Below, in pieces: positions 18,714-25,234 of a DNA stretch of 48,497 bases. Each line of letters opens with the position of its first letter. The first letter of the stretch is position 1. The position numbers and the translations under genes were made by a program. The stretch lies in contig CABZNM010000006.1 of assembly GCA_902527075.1 (NCBI GenBank), forward strand, positions 1 through 48,497, given 5' to 3'. Source of the stretch: an uncultured Pelagibacteraceae bacterium. GTDB lineage: Bacteria; Pseudomonadota; Alphaproteobacteria; Pelagibacterales; AG-422-B15. The notes under the pieces were generated by a model. The model had not been told where the DNA came from. It worked only from the letters and a program-made list of their open reading frames with translations, and did no database searches.

Positions 18714-19595
18714 TTAAATTAATATTATGTATGCTCCCCAACCTACTAGAAGAATGCCTAGAAATCTAGAACTAAGTTTCTCATAAGGTAGCATTTTTTC
18801 AGCAAGTACAATTACTGTTATTACTACTACCCAAAGTAGATTCATAACTCCATTTACAAAAAGTAGAAGCATAAGTACCCAACAACAACCTAAACAAAAT
18901 AAACCATGCTTCAAACCCACGTAGGCAACACTTCTGTAACCGTTAATAGGCCCTGACATTAAGAATGATAGAGGGTTTCTGCATTTTTCAAGACATGCAT
19001 TCTTTAAATGAGTAAACTGAAAAATACCTGCGCCTACAAGAAACAAACCAGCAAGTATATTATTTTGCAAAGTCCCCATCATATCTACAATCCCATTATT
19101 ATGCAGACCATATTGAAGTGTACACGCTAAAAGAGAAAAAATAGCCCAAATTAAAATATAAGTGAATGAAATCACAATCATTTCAATAATAATATTTGAC
19201 GAGGTATGCATATTTGATCTCATCATTCTAAATATATTCAAGAAGATAAATGTTGATGGAAGCATCATTGCAAACATCATGACAGTCCACATTACAAACA
19301 TCACAATAAAATCATTCATTGTCCATTCTCCTGTCATCGGCATCATCAAAAAATTTATTGATGAATTATTCTCACTCATATTCATTGTGTCCATGGGCAT
19401 TTCCATATCAGGCATGGACTCCATTGGCATTTCATTTTCTGACATAGACTCCGTTGACATTGTCATAGGATTTTTGTTTTGCAACATAGAGTCCATGGGA
19501 TTAGATGCCATGAGATATAAATAGTACCAAGCTAAAGCAACTAGCAATGATAGAAAAAACAGTGTGGTGATATATTCAATTTTAAATGTCTTCAT
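18714..19595 (-). CDS. DUF2182 metal-binding integral membrane protein, Met-rich loop
   Basis: A 293-residue polytopic membrane protein of the DUF2182 family (COG5486, predicted metal-binding). After the first helix (11-28) comes a linker unusually rich in methionine: 13 Met between residues 34 and 73, many as MxM or PM pairs. Then follow family motifs: EWTMNDFIVMFVMW (90-103), MMFAMMLPS (106-114), a CLEKC pair, and GLFCLGCCWVLM with three cysteines in the last third. Met-rich extracytoplasmic segments bind Cu(I) in proteins such as CopA/CopC/CusF relatives. Start overlaps the PCuAC stop by one base (TAATG). Likely role: copper binding or transport at the inner membrane; unproven. Confidence 0.87.
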   Translation of the reverse strand: MKTFKIEYITTLFFLSLLVALAWYYLYLMASNPMDSMLQNKNPMTMSTESMSENEMPMESMPDMEMPMDTMNMSENNSSINFLMMPMTGEWTMNDFIVMFVMWTVMMFAMMLPSTFIFLNIFRMMRSNMHTSSNIIIEMIVISFTYILIWAIFSLLACTLQYGLHNNGIVDMMGTLQNNILAGLFLVGAGIFQFTHLKNACLEKCRNPLSFLMSGPINGYRSVAYVGLKHGLFCLGCCWVLMLLLFVNGVMNLLWVVVITVIVLAEKMLPYEKLSSRFLGILLVGWGAYIILI

Positions 19596-20053
19596 TAATG
19601 TTCAGTATGATCGTCTATACTTGTTTGATTTTCGACCTCAAAAAGTACTTTAATTTCTCCTAATTTCTCAAATACCAAATATCCTTCTAAGCTTATTCCC
19701 TCTTTTAATTCAATACTAAAATTTGAAAACATTATATGATGTGTGCCAGGCTTGAGAGATTTGGCTTTTTGAGGTGCAATTTCTATATAATCTAATTCTT
19801 TCATGGTAACTATTCCATCATCCACTTTTGAATAATGTAACTCAGCATCTGCAAAATCGGTAACTACTTTTAGTAAGCGATCTGTATCAAAACCCATATT
19901 GACTATTTTCATATATCCAGCTGCAGAGCCTGATGATATTGTATACTTAATGTGTGGGTGATTAATATTAATATGATCTTTTTGAAATTGGTGAGCTAAT
20001 GCTGTTTTTACAAAAAAAAACATTAAAAATATTATTAAACCTCTATACAACAC
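19595..20053 (-). CDS. PCuAC-type periplasmic copper chaperone
   Basis: A 152-residue exported protein. The signal peptide ends with TALA before residue 21 (cleavage near A20/H21). The mature part carries the exact copper-site spacing of PCuAC proteins: His, ten residues, Met, 21 residues, His-x-Met (HYSKVDDGIVTM leading to HHIM). PCuAC delivers Cu(I) to the CuA site of cytochrome c oxidase, together with Sco. Start directly abuts the stop of the small lipoprotein gene, and the 3' end overlaps DUF2182 by one base. The C-terminal tail has extra His residues (DDHTEH). Confidence 0.93.
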   Translation of the reverse strand: MLYRGLIIFLMFFFVKTALAHQFQKDHININHPHIKYTISSGSAAGYMKIVNMGFDTDRLLKVVTDFADAELHYSKVDDGIVTMKELDYIEIAPQKAKSLKPGTHHIMFSNFSIELKEGISLEGYLVFEKLGEIKVLFEVENQTSIDDHTEH

Positions 20054-20299
20054 TTAATCTCTTTCTGTTGAAAACATACAAACATCATTAACACAGGTTA
20101 AAACACATAATAGTTTTTTATCTTTATTGTGATACGAAGCCCACAATTCTGTTTTCTCATGCGTTAATAGAAGCTCAATATTCGGGTCACAATTTTTTTT
20201 AGATGCCAGTTCAGAGGCCATTTCTTTATATTTACTTCTTTCTACTATCTCAGAACAAGACAATAAGACAAAAAAAATAATTACAAAAAATTTATACAT
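20054..20299 (-). CDS. Small Cys-rich lipoprotein, unknown function
   Basis: An 81-residue protein with a lipoprotein signal peptide: hydrophobic MYKFFVIIFFVLLSC, lipobox LLSC with Cys15 as the modified residue. The mature domain is short, charged and holds Cys37, Cys65, Cys69 and Cys74. The last three lie in a C-x3-C-x4-C cluster next to Met75. I recognise no family. The position between sco (2-base gap) and PCuAC (0-base gap) in one transcript, and the CxxxC spacing that also occurs in Sco, suggest a periplasmic copper or thiol-redox accessory factor. This is inference only. Confidence 0.75.
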   Translation of the reverse strand: MYKFFVIIFFVLLSCSEIVERSKYKEMASELASKKNCDPNIELLLTHEKTELWASYHNKDKKLLCVLTCVNDVCMFSTERD

Positions 20300-20301
20300 T
20301 G

Positions 20302-20952
20302 TTAGATTTTTTTTAGATCCTCAACCATTTGTTCAATGCTTGAGCCAAACGGAAGTATACTTTGTAAAATATTATCATTATCGAAAATATAATAAAATGC
20401 TGTATGCTGAACCATGTAATTGCTATCTTTAAGGCTCATTTTATCAGATTGTTGAGTGACACCTAAATGATTTTGATGTTCAGAATTTATTGCTGGTTCT
20501 ACATGCACGAAAAAGTTTTTCCACATAGGCATTAGATTTTCATGTGTCCCCGTCAAACCGACTAAATTAGAACTAAAGTTGCTGAGGAATTGTTTTAATC
20601 GCTCAGGATTATCTCGTGCAGGATCAACTGTAACAAAGAAAAATTTTATATTTTTTATTGAATGGTTTTCTCTATTTAATTGATCGATTGCATTACTCAT
20701 AAGATTTGCACTAATTGGACAAATATCTGGACAATGTGTAAATCCAAAAAAGAATACTTTACTGTATCCATTATAAGTTCTTTCACTTACATTTTCTCCA
20801 AAGTGGTCAACTGCTGTAAATTTTAAATCAATATTGTTTGATGGCTCTGAAGTATTATCTTTTAATAGTTCTGAAACCGCCCAACCTGCGACAACTGCCA
20901 ATATGGTCATTGAAAGAAATAAAAATTGGTTAGCTCTATTTTTTGAAAACAT
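20302..20952 (-). CDS. Sco/SenC-family copper chaperone
   Basis: A 216-residue protein with one N-terminal membrane anchor (about 8-30) and a periplasmic thioredoxin fold. The Sco copper site is complete: FFGFTHCPDICP with CxxxC at about 75-79, and the distal histidine in NYMVQHTAFYYIF near 184. Sco proteins metallate or reduce the CuA centre of cytochrome c oxidase. The first base of its ATG is shared with the preceding stop (TAATG at 20952), so it is translated in step with the DmdA-like gene. It opens the copper block of the array. Confidence 0.94.
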   Translation of the reverse strand: MFSKNRANQFLFLSMTILAVVAGWAVSELLKDNTSEPSNNIDLKFTAVDHFGENVSERTYNGYSKVFFFGFTHCPDICPISANLMSNAIDQLNRENHSIKNIKFFFVTVDPARDNPERLKQFLSNFSSNLVGLTGTHENLMPMWKNFFVHVEPAINSEHQNHLGVTQQSDKMSLKDSNYMVQHTAFYYIFDNDNILQSILPFGSSIEQMVEDLKKI

Positions 20953-22088
20953 TATTCCATTTTTTCAAGTCTAGAACTAAATGGTAATGGGACAACTTCA
21001 ACTTCTCGTTTCTCACCATCATGATCAATTTGATATATTTCTTCTGAATTAATTAAATTAATTTCAATAAATCCTAAAGCAATGTTACATCCAAAGTTAG
21101 GGCTATAAATACAACTGGTTACAAATCCTATTTTCTCATTATTTTTATCATGCAGTGGAATTCTTGCCATGTTATATCCAATTTTCTTTCCTGAAATTTT
21201 GAAACCGGTGAATTGTTTTTTAATACCTTCTTCTCTTATTTTTAATAAAGCTTCTTTTCCAACAAATTCTGCTTCTTGATCAAGATCATAAAATTTAGGC
21301 AAATTAAGCTCAAGTGGATTTTCAGCCAATGAAGTATCCCCTTGGTGAGATATCATGCCAGCTTCAATTCTATCTATTTGGTTTGGACAACTAGGAACAA
21401 TTTTGAATTCTTTTCCAACTTCCATTAGAGCATTCCACAAGGCTGGGCCATCCACTTCTTTTGTGATATAAATTTCATAACCAAACTGATTACTCCAACC
21501 ACTACGTGCAATAACAATATCTAATCCAAACAAATTGGTTTCAATAAATTGATAATATTTTAGTCCCATGATCGCTGGATCGTCATTTGTCGCTTTTCTA
21601 ATAAGCTCCTTAGAACGTGGGCCCTGAAGTGATAGTGGGCAGGCTTCAGGCTCTGAAATTCTTACATTAAATTTTCCTGATAATGCTACACCTTTACACC
21701 ACAGTATTGCATCTGAGTCTGCAATACTCAGCCAAAACCTATTTTCACTAAATTTTAATATTAATGGATCATTTATTATTCCCCCATTTTCATCTGTCAT
21801 GAATGCGTAGCGACAGAAACCATCTTTAAATGTAGATAAATTTCTTGGTGTCATGTATTGAACAAACTTAGCAGCGTCTTCACCAATAATTTCAATTTGT
21901 CGTTCTGCTGCAACATCCCATAATGTGACGTCATTTATTAATGATTGATACTCCTGTTCTGGAGTAGTATAGCCAACAGGCATTGTCATACGATTATAAG
22001 TTGTGAAATTAGTTGCCCCGTATTTTATTGTCTCCTCAAAGAAAGGTGACTTTCTTATTCTTGGTGTGTATATTATACCTTTTGACAT
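20952..22088 (-). CDS. GcvT-family methyltransferase/demethylase, DmdA-like
   Basis: A 378-residue stand-alone GcvT-fold enzyme. Start RKSPFFEETIKYGATNFTTY and VTLWDVAAERQIEI (near 53-66), MTPRNLS, IADSDAILWCKG and RSGWSNQFGYEIY all fall in the clade that includes DMSP demethylase DmdA (about 370 residues). Such enzymes move a methyl group from a sulfonium, ether or amine to THF. Whether this one acts on DMSP, betaine-derived methyl groups or another compound cannot be read from the sequence. A strong Shine-Dalgarno (AGGAG, 22095-22099 on the opposite strand) precedes ATG at 22088. It heads the 15-gene leftward array, suggesting it sets the metabolic theme. Confidence 0.85.
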   Translation of the reverse strand: MSKGIIYTPRIRKSPFFEETIKYGATNFTTYNRMTMPVGYTTPEQEYQSLINDVTLWDVAAERQIEIIGEDAAKFVQYMTPRNLSTFKDGFCRYAFMTDENGGIINDPLILKFSENRFWLSIADSDAILWCKGVALSGKFNVRISEPEACPLSLQGPRSKELIRKATNDDPAIMGLKYYQFIETNLFGLDIVIARSGWSNQFGYEIYITKEVDGPALWNALMEVGKEFKIVPSCPNQIDRIEAGMISHQGDTSLAENPLELNLPKFYDLDQEAEFVGKEALLKIREEGIKKQFTGFKISGKKIGYNMARIPLHDKNNEKIGFVTSCIYSPNFGCNIALGFIEINLINSEEIYQIDHDGEKREVEVVPLPFSSRLEKME

Positions 22089-22109
22089 TTTATTCTCCTA
22101 AATGATCAA

Positions 22110-22141
22110 ACTTTATAGACTAAAAAGTAATATAAAGTAAA
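22110..22141 (-). promoter_or_regulatory. Inverted repeat overlapping candidate promoter of the long array
   Basis: ACTTTATA at 22110-22117 and TATAAAGT at 22131-22138 form a perfect 8-base inverted repeat with a 13-base spacer in the 108-base divergent region. Read leftward, TATAAA (22117-22112) is a good -10 element, and TTTACT (22141-22136) stands 18 bases upstream as a 4-of-6 match to -35. Transcription would start near 22105, shortly before the AGGAG ribosome site of the DmdA-like gene. The repeat could therefore be an operator. In so AT-rich a region chance similarity is possible. Confidence 0.4.
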
Positions 22142-22196
22142 TCCTTTTAATAAGTTTCTACTTACTAATATGAATATTAAATGCTAAAGAATATTT

Positions 22197-23120
22197 ATGA
22201 GTGATCGCTATAAAAATTTAATGAGACGAATTAAAGGTGGAGAAAATATTGTTCTTGATGGAGCTACTGGATCTGAGCTTGAAAACCGAGGAGTTAAAAT
22301 GGATGCTTCTTGGTGTGCTACTGCCTCCCTTGAAAGCGAAACATTAAAACAAATACATAAGGATTATATCAAAGCTGGGGCGGATATTATAACTACAAAT
22401 ACTTATGCATCTAATAGGATGATTTTGGAAGTTGCAGGTGTTGATGATCAATTTAAAGAAATAAATTTAGCCGCAATTAACGCTGCTTTAAAAGCTAGAG
22501 AAGAGTGCGGAAGAGACGATGTTCTAGTAGCAGGATCTTTATCTCACCAAATACCATATGAGGATGCTTTTAGATCACAAGAAGAAAAAGATAAATATAT
22601 TAAGAAACTTACTCCTGAATATTTTAAGAAATCTTTTGATGAGCTTGCATTTTTTCTAGCCGAAAATGGTTGTGATTTTATTTTATTAGAGCTTATGTAT
22701 CGACCAGATAGAATTGATATAATTTTTGACTCAGCAAGTAAAGTAGGCCTGCCTGTGTGGGCTGGATTCTCTTCTAGAAATAAAGATGGCTTAATAGCCC
22801 TTACTACCGACTATGAATATAGTTTTAAAAAAATGATAAGCAATGTGAAGCATCATAAACTAGACGCAGTTGGTATTATGCATTGTGATATTGAAGTAAT
22901 AGAAAATAGTATTAGTGAGCTTAAAGAAGTATATGATCTTCCAATAATGGCTTACCCTGAAGTAGCTGTGTTTAATTTTCCAAACTACGATATGAGTAAT
23001 GTAATTTCTCCTGACGATTACTTAAAAGAAGCAAGAAAATGGAGAGATGCGGGCGCTCAAATTATAGGCGGATGCTGTGGTACGACAGTTGAACATATAA
23101 AAATACTTAATAATTTATAA
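22197..23120 (+). CDS. Homocysteine S-methyltransferase family protein, BHMT/MmuM type
   Basis: A 307-residue zinc-dependent TIM barrel that methylates homocysteine to methionine. Zinc ligands are Cys230 (GIMHCD) and Cys293-Cys294 in the classical GGCCGTT at 291-297. VLDGATGSELENRG (19-32) is the substrate-side signature. Family methyl donors are glycine betaine (BHMT), S-methylmethionine (MmuM) or methyl-THF domains of MetH. The neighbours (betaine transporter, dimethylglycine and sarcosine oxidation) favour betaine, giving dimethylglycine. Usual family text around the first Cys is GxNC; here it is MHC, a small departure. It is a lone + strand gene, divergent from the array and abutting the EamA gene end to end with no spacer. 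Confidence 0.87.
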   Translation: MSDRYKNLMRRIKGGENIVLDGATGSELENRGVKMDASWCATASLESETLKQIHKDYIKAGADIITTNTYASNRMILEVAGVDDQFKEINLAAINAALKAREECGRDDVLVAGSLSHQIPYEDAFRSQEEKDKYIKKLTPEYFKKSFDELAFFLAENGCDFILLELMYRPDRIDIIFDSASKVGLPVWAGFSSRNKDGLIALTTDYEYSFKKMISNVKHHKLDAVGIMHCDIEVIENSISELKEVYDLPIMAYPEVAVFNFPNYDMSNVISPDDYLKEARKWRDAGAQIIGGCCGTTVEHIKILNNL

Positions 23121-24020
23121 TTAAGTATTTATAGGTTTAGAAATTTTTGCAAAGATAATCTCTGTTAACCCAGCAAGTATAATAAATGAACTTCCGAGTG
23201 CTTCACGCCAACCAAAAATCTCGTCAGTTAATAACGCAGCACTAAATGAGCCAACAACTAGTTCGAAAAGTATGATTATTGAAAATAGGCTTGCTCCTAT
23301 CCTGCTTGGTGCACCTAATATGACAATATTGGTAGGAATATGAAATAAAAGTGTAATTAAAATTAGCCACGGCATCATAGAAACCCATGAGTCAAGAGAT
23401 GGAGCATGACCAAGATAATCTCTCATGAAAAATGATTGGATCAGGGTAAATAGACTTCCATAAAAGAAGAATGAAAATAAAATAGGAAATATTCCATCTG
23501 GTTTCTTAACTTCCATTCTTACAGCTGAAGCGGCAATAAAGATACCGCCGAGGAGAGCAATCCAGTCTCCTGCATTGTGAGGAATTGGAATTACTGCGTC
23601 TTGTCCAAATACAATCCATACACCAGAAAGAGCGAGTACCAAAGTTAAGTATCTATAGTAACGCGGCATATGTCTAAGAAAAATAACTTCAAAAAGTGTT
23701 GTCCATACTGGTGTAATGTAAAAAAGTATCAGAGCTCTAACGACATCAGTAAGTAAAAAGCTATTTGCATAACATGCAATACCAGCACCAAAAAGTAGTC
23801 CTATAATTGGATATTCTAGGCCGAATGATTGCCCTTTATATTTTCGCCACAATGAAACAGGTAATAATATTAAAAATGGAATGAACATCTGAGATATTGT
23901 AGCCCATCCACCGGTTAGTCCGCCTGACTCTAATGCTCTTTGAGGGATCCAAAATAATCCCCACATTCCAGCTGCAATCAGAAGTGCGAAACTAATGGAG
24001 TAATGATATTGATGTCTCAT
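23121..24020 (-). CDS. EamA/DMT-superfamily transporter
   Basis: A 299-residue polytopic membrane protein with about ten helices, starting MRHQYHYSISFALLIAAGMWG and showing the WIPQRALESGGLTGGWAT segment between helices 1 and 2. The second half repeats the EamA fold (NIVILGAPSRIGASLFSIIILFELVVGSFSA). Size is typical. Substrate unknown. It sits downstream of the substrate-binding protein gene but is separated from it by a strong terminator at 24035-24075, so it probably has its own weak promoter or depends on read-through. Its stop abuts the stop of the methyltransferase gene on the other strand. Confidence 0.85.
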   Translation of the reverse strand: MRHQYHYSISFALLIAAGMWGLFWIPQRALESGGLTGGWATISQMFIPFLILLPVSLWRKYKGQSFGLEYPIIGLLFGAGIACYANSFLLTDVVRALILFYITPVWTTLFEVIFLRHMPRYYRYLTLVLALSGVWIVFGQDAVIPIPHNAGDWIALLGGIFIAASAVRMEVKKPDGIFPILFSFFFYGSLFTLIQSFFMRDYLGHAPSLDSWVSMMPWLILITLLFHIPTNIVILGAPSRIGASLFSIIILFELVVGSFSAALLTDEIFGWREALGSSFIILAGLTEIIFAKISKPINT

Positions 24021-24034
24021 TTAATAAAAAACTT

Positions 24035-24075
24035 AAAAAAAAGACCCTGCTAAAATGTAACAGGGTCTTTTTTTT
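24035..24075 (-). terminator. Intrinsic terminator, bidirectional
   Basis: A perfect stem AAGACCCTG / CAGGGTCTT (24041-24049 with 24061-24069) with an 11-base loop is flanked by runs of A on the left and T on the right, so the paired region continues to about 15 base pairs. On the leftward strand the stem is followed by a U-tract. It ends transcription of the permease/substrate-binding protein unit 20 bases after the stop of the binding protein. It is the clearest terminator in the window. Confidence 0.9.
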
Positions 24076-24095
24076 ACTTTAGATAATCAGACAGA

Positions 24096-25106
24096 TTATG
24101 GAAGCCATGTGCTCCATTTATCTTCATTGTTATCTTTCCATTCTTGAACAACTTCAACGATATCTCTACCGTTTTTATCAATTTCATTGATCATTGCAGC
24201 TTGATCAGCATTATCTAAGTTCATTTTCTTAAAAAAGCCTTTTGCTGATGCCATTTCAGGCTTAGCAAAAACTGCTGGATTCATGTAATTGATAGTATAG
24301 TCCTTAGCCCAACCAGTTGCTGGCCATTTGTCAGATCCACAAACAGTAAAGTTATTTGCTTCATTGAATGTCTCACAAGGTACATTTGGTGGAAGATTCA
24401 CTGGAACCATTTCGTAAGCTCCCTGGAACCAATGCGGCGTGAAGAAGTAAAGCAAAAATGCTTCGCCTCTCTCATAAGCAGCTGACGCCTCTGCCAGAGC
24501 AGCGACTTCAGTACCTAGCTCATCTGCAACAAAGTCAATTCCTAGTAAATCTAATCTTTTTTGGTCATGACAGTTCCAACCTGGTACAGGACAACCTATT
24601 AATCTACCTTTATCTCCAGTTTCAGCAGTTGCAAATTGATCTTTATAGTCATTAAGATCTTCCCAGCCTTTAAATCCTGGGTTTGCATCTACAAAATATT
24701 TCGGGACAAAATAGTCAGATGATCCAATAATTCCAGTAGTATAAACCTCAACTGATCCATCTCCATTATAGTCATCTTTGACAACTTCTCCGTTATAAAT
24801 AAGTTTTTGGTTTACCATGACTTCGTCAGCTTCTGCGTAACTTGGCCAACTTTCACATGCGAATTGGATGTCACTACCATCTGCAACTGCTTCCCATAAT
24901 CCTGTTCCTGATGGAAATACAATTGATTCAATCTTGTAACCTAATTCTTGTTCTAAAATTTGTTCTGCAACTTCACATGTTACCATTCCACCTGTCCAGT
25001 CTGCAACAGCTCGTGTTAGTCTGTCGGCGCTAGCCTGACTAAAACTCACTATGACCATAAAAAATGAAAGAAGCGAAGCTACAAAAGCGTTCTTAATAAA
25101 TTTCAT
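24096..25106 (-). CDS. Glycine betaine/choline-type ABC transporter substrate-binding protein
   Basis: A 336-residue periplasmic OpuAC-family binding protein. The signal peptide runs to about residue 27 (SFSQASA, cleavage before DRL). The mature start DWTGGMVTCEVAEQILE and FACESWPSYAEA near 80-92 are typical of binding proteins for quaternary amines, with several tryptophans that could form an aromatic cage (W38, W86, W180, W226 region). Ligand is probably glycine betaine or a related osmolyte such as proline betaine or DMSP. A strong Shine-Dalgarno (AGGGGAA) stands before ATG at 25106, consistent with high expression. It follows the permease after 128 bases and ends at a terminator. Confidence 0.9.
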   Translation of the reverse strand: MKFIKNAFVASLLSFFMVIVSFSQASADRLTRAVADWTGGMVTCEVAEQILEQELGYKIESIVFPSGTGLWEAVADGSDIQFACESWPSYAEADEVMVNQKLIYNGEVVKDDYNGDGSVEVYTTGIIGSSDYFVPKYFVDANPGFKGWEDLNDYKDQFATAETGDKGRLIGCPVPGWNCHDQKRLDLLGIDFVADELGTEVAALAEASAAYERGEAFLLYFFTPHWFQGAYEMVPVNLPPNVPCETFNEANNFTVCGSDKWPATGWAKDYTINYMNPAVFAKPEMASAKGFFKKMNLDNADQAAMINEIDKNGRDIVEVVQEWKDNNEDKWSTWLP

Positions 25107-25206
25107 TTAATTCCCCTTTAGTATGTTTCTTTATTTATAAGTTTGATAGTATTTTAGGCAGAAAAAGTTGTGTTAGTAAACAGGTTTATGCGTATATCTT
25201 AAATAA

Positions 25207-25233
25207 AATAATTAGTAAAAATAACTAATTATT
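25207..25233 (-). other. AT-rich hairpin between permease and binding-protein genes
   Basis: AATAATTAGT (25207-25216) and ACTAATTATT (25224-25233) form a perfect 10-base-pair stem with a 7-base loop, starting 2 bases after the permease stop. In the leftward transcript it is followed by a moderately U-rich stretch. It may protect the 3' end of the permease message or terminate part of the transcripts, so that the binding protein gene is expressed separately and more strongly. The stem is almost purely A/T, hence of low stability. Confidence 0.4.
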
Positions 25234-25234
25234 A

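Noticed and set aside
20952..22088. Firm assignment as dmdA (DMSP demethylase)
   Set aside because: Motifs fit the wider clade, but many DmdA-like homologs act on other compounds and substrate residues could not be verified here.
22089..22196. Second pseudoknot riboswitch in the divergent region
   Set aside because: The 8-base stem is present, but only 5-base A/U complementarities to the loop were found downstream, no better than chance in this composition.
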